Positions 27,621-35,651 of a DNA stretch of 64,000 nt are shown piece by piece. The notes below the pieces were generated by a model, which saw nothing but the letters and a program-made list of their open reading frames with translations, searched no databases and had not been told where the DNA came from. The first letter of the stretch is position 1; each line of letters starts with the position of its first letter. The position numbers were made by a program, and so were the translations under genes. The stretch is from Vibrio astriarenae (GTDB lineage Bacteria > Pseudomonadota > Gammaproteobacteria > Enterobacterales > Vibrionaceae), in assembly GCF_010587385.1 (NCBI RefSeq), contig NZ_CP047476.1, forward strand, positions 1 through 64,000. The letters are read 5' to 3'.

Positions 27621-28211
27621 TTAATTAATCTGGCTAGCGAGATCTTCACGTTGAGGTTGGGGGATCACAGTCCAGTGTGTGCCGCGAATCGCCCCTTCCA
27701 GTGAATAGAGTAGCTCAAGGCTAACCGGTGTTGTGTGCGACTCTTGTATCGCTTGATAAGCTCTCACCGCTCCCGCTTCTTCTAGTTGAGTCACAGTCTC
27801 GATTCCAGCTTTTTTTAGCATTCTCTCTGTTGCAAGACGAAGGTTAGGGAGATCTTTTAAACGTTGAGGCTTCGTTGTTTCTTGCTTCACTTTATCAGCA
27901 ACAGCCGCTTTGAGAGCGGTAGTTGCTACCGATAGAAGGCGCGCAGGCTCATTGACCCACGAATCAGGTAGCTGGAAGTATTTAGTGACGACAGGAAAGC
28001 CCCGCTTCTCATAAACATAAGGCTCGAGTTCGTGTTGAGAGATCGCAGTTTCTAGGTCAGCACACTTACGAACGTGTAGCTTGTTCTTCACGACCAATGC
28101 AAACATTGTGTCATTGACGAATATGCCAAAGCCACCAAACATTGATCGTGACTTGACAGTGCCAAGTTGCTCGAATAAGCGCATCGAGTCTTTTAAAATT
28201 GGTTTATCCAT
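27621..28211 (-). CDS. tfoY: TfoX/Sxy-family regulator TfoY
   Basis: Regulator of 196 residues with a TfoX N-terminal domain (about 1-95; SRSMFGGFGIFVNDTMFALVV) and a TfoX C-terminal domain (about 110-190; LKDLPNLRLATERMLKKAGI). Sequence alone could fit either Vibrio paralogue, TfoX or TfoY. The c-di-GMP-I aptamer upstream and purR as the next gene match V. cholerae VC1722 (tfoY), so I call TfoY. In vibrios TfoY drives motility and type VI secretion at low c-di-GMP, whereas TfoX drives chitin-induced competence. The leader between aptamer and ATG is about 107 nt. Confidence 0.9.
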   Translation of the reverse strand: MDKPILKDSMRLFEQLGTVKSRSMFGGFGIFVNDTMFALVVKNKLHVRKCADLETAISQHELEPYVYEKRGFPVVTKYFQLPDSWVNEPARLLSVATTALKAAVADKVKQETTKPQRLKDLPNLRLATERMLKKAGIETVTQLEEAGAVRAYQAIQESHTTPVSLELLYSLEGAIRGTHWTVIPQPQREDLASQIN

Positions 28212-28318
28212 GCTTTGTATTCTCGGTGTAGAAATTTCACGCCACCAAATTCAGGCCCGAGAGAATAGCAAAAAACAGCATGCCCTTTGTCATGGAAAGG
28301 TTATGCTCGTGTATTTTA

Positions 28319-28429
28319 CCATCGGCAACCCCGCTACCTTTCCTGAATAATATCATAGTTATGAATAAAATTCTGATTAAGGCCGGAAGCTTTGCGTCCC
28401 ATCTTTTCAAATGGTTTGCCCTGTGCGTG
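28319..28429 (-). ncRNA. c-di-GMP-I (GEMM) riboswitch upstream of tfoY
   Basis: On the minus strand the aptamer begins CACGCACAGGGCAAACC and continues with GGGACGCAAAGC, CTTCCGGCCT and GGTAGCGGGGTTGCCGATGG. These blocks agree almost base for base with the V. cholerae Vc2 aptamer, including the GAAA tetraloop arm. The arm between CCGGCCT and GGTAGCGG is about 20 nt longer and AT-rich compared with Vc2. It controls tfoY in response to c-di-GMP. Whether control is by translation or by termination at the CCTTT/AAAGG hairpin near 28280-28300 cannot be read from sequence. Confidence 0.96.
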
Positions 28430-28499
28430 GCTCTCAAAAGAGCATAAAGAAAAGCGGAATAGGTATCACATCTTGAAAGGTGATAATGTGATGTTGATT

Positions 28500-28550
28500 C
28501 AAAAAAATAACCCTAACATTTTGCATGCGTATGCATAGTGCCAGGGTTAA
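28500..28550 (-). terminator. purR terminator
   Basis: On the minus strand AACCCT and AGGGTT close a long imperfect hairpin followed by ATTTTTTT. Confidence 0.7.
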
Positions 28551-28574
28551 TAGTTTTCTTATGAAATCAGTATC

Positions 28575-29582
28575 TTACTTGTTGAGGTCGCGTACGGTTA
28601 AACGTTCAACAATTTCTGGATGCATTTCGAACACACGCTTTTCATGCTCTTTGTCTTTGATGCGCTCTAGTAAGATCTCAAAGGCATTTTTACCCACACG
28701 GCGTTTCGGTTGGTGAACCGTCGTTAGTGGTGGTGAAAAGTATTCGGCAAGTTCGATATTGTCATAGCCGATGATTGACATGTCTTCTGGAATTCGGATG
28801 CCATTTTCTTGCAGGCGGCTCATAAGCCCGAGTGCCATAGTATCGTTGAAACAGAAGACAGCGGTAGGCTTCTCATCCATGGCAACAATTTTGTCTGCGG
28901 CTAATACAGCAGTATCACACTCGAAGTTACCTTCCAAGATCCAGTCTTCGACGACATCAAGTTTTGCTTCATTCATCGCGCGGCGGAAGCCGTTAATACG
29001 CTCTTTACACGCCGCTTTTTCGAAGTGACCACTTAGACAGGCAATCTTATCGTGACCTTTTTCGATCAGATATTTCGTCGCTAGGTAGCCACCTTCTTCT
29101 GAGTTGTCGATAATCTTATCTGCTTGTGAAGTCTCTGGGCCCCAGTCCATGATTACTTTAGGAATATCTGGGTGGCCGTCCAGCATTTCACTTAGCTCTT
29201 CGGTTAAGTCTGAACACATCACCAAAATGCCGTCAACACGCTTTTCTGCAAGCATACGGATGTAATCACGCTGCTTTTCGTATATACCACCAGTGTTACA
29301 CAAAATTAGCGTGTAACCTTGACGGTAACAGTAGCTCTCAACACCATCGATGACTTCTGAGAAGAAAAGGTTGGTAGATTGGGTAACGAGCATACCAATC
29401 GTGCGTGTGGTGTTGCATTTAAGGCTGCGGGCAACCGCACTGGGTGCATAGTTTAGCTCTTTTACTGCCTTCATTACTTTTTCTTGAGTTGTTTCAGCAA
29501 CAAAGCGCGTTTTGTTGATAACGTGCGAGACAGTCGTTGTTGAGACACCGGCAAGACGCGCAACATCTTTTATCGTGGCCAT
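28575..29582 (-). CDS. purR: purine repressor PurR
   Basis: LacI/GalR-family repressor of 335 residues. The N-terminal [29 protein letters not shown] is nearly identical to E. coli PurR, including the STTTVSH recognition helix and the PSAVARSLK hinge. The periplasmic-binding-like core follows, with CFNDTMALG and [25 protein letters not shown]. It represses purine synthesis genes when bound to hypoxanthine or guanine. It is the neighbour of tfoY, as in V. cholerae. Confidence 0.95.
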   Translation of the reverse strand: MATIKDVARLAGVSTTTVSHVINKTRFVAETTQEKVMKAVKELNYAPSAVARSLKCNTTRTIGMLVTQSTNLFFSEVIDGVESYCYRQGYTLILCNTGGIYEKQRDYIRMLAEKRVDGILVMCSDLTEELSEMLDGHPDIPKVIMDWGPETSQADKIIDNSEEGGYLATKYLIEKGHDKIACLSGHFEKAACKERINGFRRAMNEAKLDVVEDWILEGNFECDTAVLAADKIVAMDEKPTAVFCFNDTMALGLMSRLQENGIRIPEDMSIIGYDNIELAEYFSPPLTTVHQPKRRVGKNAFEILLERIKDKEHEKRVFEMHPEIVERLTVRDLNK

Positions 29583-29692
29583 AGTTGTGGTCCTTGATTC
29601 GTATTTTTATGTACCGCACGTTGCTCAAGCGGTGACTAAAACCTAGTATGAGCCGTGTTGCGGTAGTCTTTTGTAGGAAAAAACCAAATAAA

Positions 29693-29716
29693 AAACCGCT
29701 TTGTTGAAAGCGGTTT
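29693..29716 (-). terminator. terminator downstream of torD
   Basis: AAACCGCTTT/AAAGCGGTTT is a perfect 10-bp stem with a 4-base loop and T-rich flank on the minus strand. Confidence 0.85.
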
Positions 29717-29775
29717 AAAAACATCCGAGTATTTTAGACTGCTATCGTTTGCGACGCAATCCTAATCGTTTTGAT

Positions 29776-30432
29776 CTAAGACTGCTCATCCAGTAAATAT
29801 AAACAGTCTAGCTCAAGAAATGCCACTAACAGGCCACTAACCGCAGAATAGAAGCCAAAGTCATCTTTTTTCTGACAAAGTGCATGGAATTGGGGAGTCC
29901 AGCTGAGAATATGCTGTTTAATAAAGTTAGCTTGCTCGACAAGTGCTTGATTGATATATGCTTCTTGCTCTAGCTCGTTAGAGCGAATGATCAAGTTGCC
30001 CAGAAAATCGAGCTCAATCGCGATATGGTCTGCCGGTTCATTCATGCCTTTTGTGACTTGAATATTGTGCTTGGCAAGGACTTCATTCATCTCTTCAGCG
30101 GGTTTGCCGTTAAGAGTACCTGATTTATCAAGGTAGATTGACGCGTAGGGAAGAGCGCCTTCTTTGTCTGACTTTAGAAACAGCTCACAGAAGTCCGCAG
30201 AAAGCTCAAGTTGGGCATCTTCACGTACTTGTAGTCTATTCAGTGCATCAACGAGCTTTTCAACCGGTTTAGCTAATTGAACATTTTCTCCAAGGCCGGA
30301 GATAAATGCGCGGATCTCCGGGCTTTGATATTGCTCTAGACCTTGCTCATCAAGTTCGCTTGCAAATAGGCTCGACAGCCACCAATAAATCTCTGCACGT
30401 TTTTCATTAAACGCTTTGATCTCTTCAATCAC
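29776..30432 (-). CDS. torD: TorD chaperone for TMAO reductase
   Basis: Cytoplasmic chaperone of about 218 residues that binds the Tat signal and apo form of the molybdenum enzyme TorA before export. It has the all-helical TorD/DmsD fold with [17 protein letters not shown] at the start and the family signature [16 protein letters not shown] (E-P-x-D-H type). I favour the GTG at 30432, 6 bases after GGAG; a TTG 12 bases upstream is in frame. torA and torC are not in the window; the cognate regulator torR is divergent. Confidence 0.92.
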   Translation of the reverse strand: MIEEIKAFNEKRAEIYWWLSSLFASELDEQGLEQYQSPEIRAFISGLGENVQLAKPVEKLVDALNRLQVREDAQLELSADFCELFLKSDKEGALPYASIYLDKSGTLNGKPAEEMNEVLAKHNIQVTKGMNEPADHIAIELDFLGNLIIRSNELEQEAYINQALVEQANFIKQHILSWTPQFHALCQKKDDFGFYSAVSGLLVAFLELDCLYLLDEQS

Positions 30433-30444
30433 GAGAAGCTCCAA

Positions 30445-30785
30445 ATCATAAATGGATAAGTCATAAGTATAGAAAGGCTGTATTGAGAGCGCTATCTAGT
30501 TGATAGGTGGAGTATAAAGGGAAAATATGAATAGTGTTATTGGCTTGTGTGAATGAAAGTGATGGTTTGTGGGAAATTATGTCTAGGATCCAAGCGGATA
30601 TATTTGAACGAGTGATTGTTGTGCACTTGCTTGCGTATTTGTGAGTGTCAGGGCGTAAAATCTTTAAAACTGAGTAATTGTGATTCATCAAGAAAACTCG
30701 AATAAAGTGCATCTTCAGGTTGAATAGAATGTAAATATGTCTAATTATGAATGGGACTGAGTAATTTCCGAGTAAAGAGAATAAC
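30445..30785. other. torD-torR intergenic region
   Basis: It is AT-rich and must contain the divergent promoters. I see no copy of the E. coli tor box (CTGTTCATAT) and no gene with a credible start. A possible torR promoter is TTGAAT (about 30719) with a TAATTA-type -10. Confidence 0.4.
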
Positions 30786-31499
30786 ATGAGCTATCACGTT
30801 CTAGTTGTTGAAGATGATCTAGTAACCCGCAGCAAACTGGTTGGCTATTTTCAAAATGAAGGCTACACAGTAAGTGAAGCGAGTTCTGGGTCTGAAATGC
30901 GAGAGTGTCTGCAAAGCAATGATGTTGATTTGGTCATGCTAGACATTAACTTGCCAGGAGAAGATGGCTTGATGTTGACGCGAGAACTTCGTGGTCAATC
31001 AAACATCGGAATTATTTTGGTAACAGGACGTACCGATAGCATTGATAAGATTGTTGGCCTTGAAATGGGCGCAGACGATTATGTCACTAAACCCTTTGAG
31101 CTACGCGAACTTTTGGTTCGAGTAAAGAACCTGCTTTGGCGTATCTCTCTAACAGGACAACTTCAGCCCCAAGAAGAGGAGGTTGAAGAGGATACAAACC
31201 TTGTTCGCTTTGGCGAATGGACCTTCGACATCCAGCGTCGTGCCCTAAGTCGTGACGGTGAACCGGTAAAACTAACGAAAGCAGAATACGAATTGTTAGT
31301 TGCACTCTCTTCACATCCGCGTCAGGTGTTAAGTCGTGACCGCATACTGAGCATGATTAGTCACCGTGTTGATGCGCCAAACGATCGCACTATTGATGTA
31401 TTGATTCGACGCATGCGTGCGAAGATGGAGTTTGACCCGAAGAACCCGCAAATCTTTGTCACGGTTCATGGTGAAGGCTATATGTTTGCCGGCGATTGA
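30786..31499 (+). CDS. torR: response regulator TorR
   Basis: OmpR-type response regulator of 237 residues. The receiver domain (1-120) has the acidic pair EDD near residue 9, the phospho-acceptor in VMLDINLPGEDGLML (about residue 53) and KPFELRELLVRVKNLLWRI, which closely matches E. coli TorR. The winged-helix domain (about 140-237) has DGEPVKLTKAEYELLVAL and DRTIDVLIRRMRAK. It activates TMAO respiration genes. The sensor kinase torS is not adjacent here. Confidence 0.92.
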   Translation: MSYHVLVVEDDLVTRSKLVGYFQNEGYTVSEASSGSEMRECLQSNDVDLVMLDINLPGEDGLMLTRELRGQSNIGIILVTGRTDSIDKIVGLEMGADDYVTKPFELRELLVRVKNLLWRISLTGQLQPQEEEVEEDTNLVRFGEWTFDIQRRALSRDGEPVKLTKAEYELLVALSSHPRQVLSRDRILSMISHRVDAPNDRTIDVLIRRMRAKMEFDPKNPQIFVTVHGEGYMFAGD

Positions 31500-31528
31500 T
31501 GCGTTAGTGCTTTGTAAGTGCATTCAGA

Positions 31529-31555
31529 TAGGGTCTCGAAAGAGGCCCTTTTTTG
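31529..31555 (+). terminator. torR terminator
   Basis: AGGGTCTC/GAGGCCCT hairpin (one wobble) with a GAAA-like loop and six T residues after. Confidence 0.85.
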
Positions 31556-31591
31556 TGAACCAGACCTAATAGGTTCTGTCGATGATGGCTG

Positions 31592-31629
31592 ATAGGTATC
31601 GCCTATTGTGAACGATAGGAAACTTCTAT
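31592..31629. promoter_or_regulatory. candidate OxyR site upstream of ahpC
   Basis: Four tetranucleotides ATAG, CTAT, ATAG and CTAT start at 31592, 31603, 31615 and 31626. OxyR sites are known to have this order at about one-turn spacing (ATAG-N7-CTAT-N7-ATAG-N7-CTAT). Here the spacers are 7, 8 and 7. The site is about 105 bp before the ahpC ATG. Confidence 0.65.
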
Positions 31630-31733
31630 TGATTTGATAGAAACAGACAATTTCTAAAATTTCTCTCTCAGAGGCATTATTACCTCAACGACACAGCGAA
31701 GTGTCAAACAATCAAATAAAGAGAGACAAAGTC

Positions 31734-32291
31734 ATGATCAACACTACAATCAAACCATTCAACGCGACAGCATTCAAAAACGGCGACTTCGTAGAAATTA
31801 CAGAGCAGGACGTTCTAGGTAAATGGGCAGTATTCTTCTTCTACCCAGCTGACTTTACTTTCGTATGTCCAACTGAGCTAGTTGACCTTCAAGAGAAATA
31901 CGCAGAGCTTCAATCACGCGGTGTAGAAGTTTACTCAGTGTCAACAGATACTCACTTCTCTCACAAAGCATGGCACGATACTTCTGAAAAAATCGGCACT
32001 ATCGAGTACTTCATGGTAGGCGACCAAACAGGCACTATCACAAACAACTTCAACGTGATGCGTGAAGGTCAAGGCCTAGCAGACCGTGCAACGTTCCTAA
32101 TCGACCCAGAAGGTACTATCCAAGCGATGGAAATCACAGCGGAAGGTATCGGTCGTGATGCAGAAGACCTACTTCGCAAGGTAAAAGCGGCTCAATACGT
32201 AGCAAACAACCCAGGTGAAGTTTGCCCAGCTAAGTGGAAAGAAGGCGAAGAGACACTGGCTCCTTCTCTAGATCTAGTAGGTAAAATCTAA
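31734..32291 (+). CDS. ahpC: alkyl hydroperoxide reductase peroxidase subunit
   Basis: Typical 2-Cys peroxiredoxin of 185 residues that reduces H2O2, organic peroxides and peroxynitrite. The peroxidatic Cys45 lies in [12 protein letters not shown], the resolving Cys164 in [10 protein letters not shown], and the C-terminal tail is of the sensitive type. It starts at the ATG at 31734; the frame extends 11 codons upstream without conservation. Codon use is strongly biased, as for abundant proteins. AhpF, its reductase, follows after 172 bases. Confidence 0.97.
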   Translation: MINTTIKPFNATAFKNGDFVEITEQDVLGKWAVFFFYPADFTFVCPTELVDLQEKYAELQSRGVEVYSVSTDTHFSHKAWHDTSEKIGTIEYFMVGDQTGTITNNFNVMREGQGLADRATFLIDPEGTIQAMEITAEGIGRDAEDLLRKVKAAQYVANNPGEVCPAKWKEGEETLAPSLDLVGKI

Positions 32292-32315
32292 TCAACTCTG
32301 ATTAGAACCCAGTTT

Positions 32316-32353
32316 GCATGCTCCGCTTCTTGCTCCTAAAGGGCGGGGTGTGC
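32316..32353 (+). terminator. hairpin between ahpC and ahpF
   Basis: GCATGCTCCGC pairs with GCGGGGTGTGC (three G-U pairs) around a 16-nt loop. There is no U tract, so it is more likely an mRNA-stability or partial-attenuation element that lets ahpC be expressed above ahpF. Confidence 0.45.
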
Positions 32354-32463
32354 ACTCCCAAATATAAAGCATCATAAGATAACCCCTTTTTATACATTTC
32401 CTTTTTTATTCTTACTGATGCAATTAGTTCAGTAGTGAAGATTGACAGTTAGCAGGTATCCCC

Positions 32464-34056
32464 ATGTTAGATCAAGCAATGAAGCAGCAGCTTAAAGCGT
32501 ACTTAGAAAACTTAAAAACAAACGTAGAGCTTGTCCTAAGCCTCGACGAGAGCGAAACCGCCAACAAACTCGATGGTTTGGCGCAAAACATCGCTTCATT
32601 GACGGATAAGATCATTGTGAAACGCGACGATCAAGCCAGTGACCGCAAGCCAGTTATGCAGGTAGTCAATGCAGAAAAAGGCACTGCGATTGGTTTCGCT
32701 GGTCTTCCAATGGGACATGAGTTCACTTCACTGGTGCTAGCACTACTGCATAGTGGTGGCCACCCAATCAAGCTTGAAGCGGAAGTGATCGAGCAAATCA
32801 AGCAGCTAGATAAGCCACTTAATGTTGAGATCTTTATTTCTCTGTCTTGCCAGAACTGTCCAGAAGTGGTTCAGGCATTCAACATGATGTCAGCAATCAA
32901 TCCACTGATTAACGCAACCATGATTGATGGCGCTGCTTTCCAAGATGAAGTGAAACAGCGTGACATCATGGCAGTACCAAGCGTGTTCATTAATGGTGAG
33001 CTATTTGGACAAGGCCGTATGTCTCTGGCTGAAATCTTGAACAAAGTGGATACGGGTGCGGCAAAAAAACAAGCACAGAAAATCAGTGAAAAAGAACCGT
33101 TCGATGTACTGGTTGTAGGCGGTGGCCCTTCAGGTTCATCTGCAGCGATTTACGCAGCGCGTAAAGGTATTCGTACCGGTGTGGTGGCAGAGCGCTTTGG
33201 TGGTCAAGTGATGGATACGATGGCGATTGAGAACTTTATCTCTGTGAAAGCGACAACAGGTCCAAAGCTGGTTGCGAGCCTAGAAGAGCATGTGAAAGAG
33301 TACGGCGTTGACATCATGAGCGAGCAGCGCGCGGCAAACATCATTGATGCAAAAGACACGGATGATGGTTACACACATGTTGTATTAGAGAGTGGTGCCG
33401 TTCTGCGTTCTCGTACCGTTATCACCAGTACGGGTGCAAGATGGCGTGAAATGAACGTTCCAGGTGAGCAAGAGTACCGCAATAAGGGTGTGGCTTACTG
33501 CCCACACTGTGATGGTCCACTGTTCAAAGGCAAGCGTACTGCAGTGATTGGTGGTGGTAACTCTGGCATTGAAGCTGCGATTGACCTAGCAGGTATCGTA
33601 GACCATGTCACTGTGCTGGAATTTGCTGACACACTGCGAGCTGACCAAGTACTTATCGACAAAGCAAACAGCACACCAAACATCGATATCATCACGATGG
33701 CGCAAACGACAGAAGTGATCGGTGACGGCACGCGAGTAACGGGTCTTGAATACATTGATCGTAATACTGGTGAGAAGAAGCAGATTGAACTGGCGGGTAT
33801 TTTTGTTCAAATCGGTCTAGTGCCAAACAGCGAATGGCTAAAAGATTCAGGTGTTGCTCTGTCACCACGCGGTGAGATTGAGATTGATGCCCACGGCGCA
33901 ACCAGCATGAGTGGCGTGTTTGCGGCAGGTGACGTGACAACCGTACCTTACAAACAAATCATTATTGCGATGGGTGAGGGAGCGAAAGCAAGCTTGGGGG
34001 CATTTGATTACCTAATCCGCACTCCGGCACCAGTGAAGACGCCCGTCGAAGCGTAA
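32464..34056 (+). CDS. ahpF: alkyl hydroperoxide reductase flavoprotein subunit
   Basis: FAD-dependent NADH:disulfide reductase of 530 residues that recharges AhpC. The N-terminal tandem thioredoxin-like domain carries Cys129/Cys132 (CQNC). The thioredoxin-reductase-like part has the FAD motif [19 protein letters not shown], the redox-active Cys346/Cys349 (YCPHCDGP), the NAD motif [12 protein letters not shown] and the C-terminal [15 protein letters not shown]. The arrangement and length match E. coli AhpF (521). Confidence 0.97.
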   Translation: MLDQAMKQQLKAYLENLKTNVELVLSLDESETANKLDGLAQNIASLTDKIIVKRDDQASDRKPVMQVVNAEKGTAIGFAGLPMGHEFTSLVLALLHSGGHPIKLEAEVIEQIKQLDKPLNVEIFISLSCQNCPEVVQAFNMMSAINPLINATMIDGAAFQDEVKQRDIMAVPSVFINGELFGQGRMSLAEILNKVDTGAAKKQAQKISEKEPFDVLVVGGGPSGSSAAIYAARKGIRTGVVAERFGGQVMDTMAIENFISVKATTGPKLVASLEEHVKEYGVDIMSEQRAANIIDAKDTDDGYTHVVLESGAVLRSRTVITSTGARWREMNVPGEQEYRNKGVAYCPHCDGPLFKGKRTAVIGGGNSGIEAAIDLAGIVDHVTVLEFADTLRADQVLIDKANSTPNIDIITMAQTTEVIGDGTRVTGLEYIDRNTGEKKQIELAGIFVQIGLVPNSEWLKDSGVALSPRGEIEIDAHGATSMSGVFAAGDVTTVPYKQIIIAMGEGAKASLGAFDYLIRTPAPVKTPVEA

Positions 34057-34080
34057 AAGAAAACTTGTACGAAACTTTTA

Positions 34081-34109
34081 AGTCACCAGTGAAAACTGGT
34101 GGCTTTTTT
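34081..34109 (+). terminator. ahpF terminator
   Basis: GTCACCAGT and ACTGGTGGC pair (one wobble) around GAAA, followed by TTTTTT. Confidence 0.85.
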
Positions 34110-34259
34110 CATTTCTATCAGTTTAATGACGCTGAACCGATGATTATCAATAATTAATTGAAAGTGTTTTCATCCACTGACGGCTTATCAAAGTCTGAAT
34201 TCTCGGTAAACTGCACACCACTTGTTAAGAATCACGATCTACCTGTTAGGAGTATTCAC

Positions 34260-34916
34260 GTGTCTCATCAAATTATTAAAGACCTTCACAGCCGTTACAC
34301 AGCGAAAAAATACGATGCAGAGAAGAAGATTTCTGCACAAGATATGGAAGTCATTCTAGAAGCGCTGCGTCTATCGGCATCTTCTATCAACTCTCAGCCT
34401 TGGAAATTCGTTATCGTAGAGAGTGATGAAGCAAAGCAGCGTCTACATGATTCATTTGCTAACAAGCACCAATTCAACCAACCACACGCAAAAGAAGCAT
34501 CACACACAATTTTGTTTGCTTACGATCCTAACTTCACTAAAGAGAAGTTCGCGAAACGTGTGGATGCGGAAGTCAGCTCTGGTCACCTGCCAGCTGAAAT
34601 GTACGATCAGTTCATGGGCGCGTACGCGTTTGCTGAAATGAACACTGACGAGTCGGGTTACAACGGCACTTGGACTAAAGCACAAGTTTACCTAGCACTG
34701 GGTAACATCATGCATGTTCTTGCACGTCTAGGCATCGCATCGACACCGATGGAAGGTGTTGACGGCGAGCTTATTGGTGAGCTATTCAAAGACGAGCTGG
34801 ATGGACACGTATGTGAACTTGCACTGTCTATGGGGTATCACAAAGACGGTGAAGACTATAACTTCGGTCTACCAAAAGCGCGCTTGGCTCGCGAGCAGAT
34901 CATCGAAATCGCATAA
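34260..34916 (+). CDS. oxygen-insensitive NAD(P)H nitroreductase, NfsB-like
   Basis: FMN-dependent reductase of 218 residues. The start is the GTG at 34260, preceded by AGGAG (34248-34252); the longer open frame from 34158 is unlikely. RYTAKKYDAEKKIS with LRLSASSINSQPWKFVIV at about 40-57 is the FMN-binding N-terminus of NfsB/FRase I, and GIASTPMEGVDGELIGELF is the matching C-terminal part. It can reduce nitroaromatics, quinones or dihydropteridine. Its placement after ahpCF suggests a role in redox defence, but it has its own promoter space and terminator. Confidence 0.9.
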   Translation: MSHQIIKDLHSRYTAKKYDAEKKISAQDMEVILEALRLSASSINSQPWKFVIVESDEAKQRLHDSFANKHQFNQPHAKEASHTILFAYDPNFTKEKFAKRVDAEVSSGHLPAEMYDQFMGAYAFAEMNTDESGYNGTWTKAQVYLALGNIMHVLARLGIASTPMEGVDGELIGELFKDELDGHVCELALSMGYHKDGEDYNFGLPKARLAREQIIEIA

Positions 34917-34934
34917 GCGTTGAACAAATGCATT

Positions 34935-34965
34935 AGGCGTCAAACCGAAAGGTTGGCGCCTTTTT
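34935..34965 (+). terminator. terminator of the nitroreductase gene
   Basis: AGGCGTCAAACC pairs with GGTTGGCGCCT (one bulge/wobble) around GAAA and runs into TTTTT. Confidence 0.88.
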
Positions 34966-35041
34966 ATTATTTTGAATTTTGTCTTTCCAAATCATTAACT
35001 GCGTTTATAATATCGTTTCTTGATTGTAACGCGGATTTGTC

Positions 35042-35509
35042 GTGCTTAAATTAGCCCGTAGACTTTTTGTCATGTTGGCCATGATGCTGAGCTTCTTTGC
35101 TTCAGCGGCTTCATTGCAGCTAGAGTTTATGGCGTCACCGACACAATCATTGGTCTCTTTGGGCATCGAGCAAGTCGATATCGCCGCCAGCGACCAAGCC
35201 GATGCGGTCTCTTCAGAGAGCGAATCACAAGATGGTTATCTGTTTTTGGACGCAGGTTCAGAAGCTTGTTTACCCAACTCTCGCCGTGTATTAAGCATGG
35301 ATGAGGTTGCCACCAAGGGCGAAAAACCCGACTATTTCCTCGTTATCTCATTTCAATCTCCCGATCCGCTCGCGTTCGCGCGATTAGCTGACTTTGACCC
35401 GCACTTCGCTCCAAGCTGGGAGTTTTCTGCCTCTGACCAAAACCTCCGACTTGGCGGCTGGAAAGAGAGCAACCTACAATACCGTTTCCTTCAATCCTCT
35501 CTCGTTTAG
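35042..35509 (+). CDS. vemP: VemP, secretion-monitoring translation-arrest peptide
   Basis: Protein of 155 residues starting at GTG. It has a clear Sec signal peptide (LARRLFVMLAMMLSFFASA-A), a polar middle, and near the end HFAPSWEFSASDQ followed by LRLGGWKESNLQ, with Gln at residue 146. This layout, length and position upstream of secD2 match V. alginolyticus VemP (159 residues, stalling at Gln156). VemP stalls its own ribosome unless its nascent chain is pulled by active SecDF, thereby regulating secD2/secF2. Nine residues remain after the predicted stall. The codons just after it (35493-35501) can pair with the secD2 Shine-Dalgarno. Confidence 0.88.
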   Translation: MLKLARRLFVMLAMMLSFFASAASLQLEFMASPTQSLVSLGIEQVDIAASDQADAVSSESESQDGYLFLDAGSEACLPNSRRVLSMDEVATKGEKPDYFLVISFQSPDPLAFARLADFDPHFAPSWEFSASDQNLRLGGWKESNLQYRFLQSSLV

Positions 35510-35645
35510 GTCAGTACCTACAGCCCAGCTGTAATTGACTTATTCAAACCCTGACAGTGAATTTCTAGCGTCCTTCGTTTACGAAGTGTCTTATTATGCT
35601 TGTACGTCATGGTTTGACTCTACCCCTCATCTTATTGAGAAGATT
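35493..35645 (+). promoter_or_regulatory. stem masking the secD2 ribosome binding site, opened by VemP stalling
   Basis: AATCCTCTC (35493-35501, inside vemP codons 151-154) can pair 4+4 bp around one mismatch with GAGAAGATT (35637-35645), which contains the secD2 Shine-Dalgarno GAGAAG, 9 bases before the ATG at 35652. A ribosome stalled with the Gln146 codon (35477-35479) in its active site would cover roughly the upstream arm and free the Shine-Dalgarno. The intervening 135 bases may add further structure. Confidence 0.65.
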
Positions 35646-35651
35646 AGATAA

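Noticed and set aside
28237..28437. 66-residue minus-strand frame upstream of tfoY
   Set aside because: It covers the c-di-GMP riboswitch aptamer, whose conserved bases explain the sequence.
30461..30787. 108-residue minus-strand frame in the torD-torR gap
   Set aside because: It has no ribosome binding site, and its translation is low-complexity and unlike a protein family. It overlaps the expected divergent promoters.
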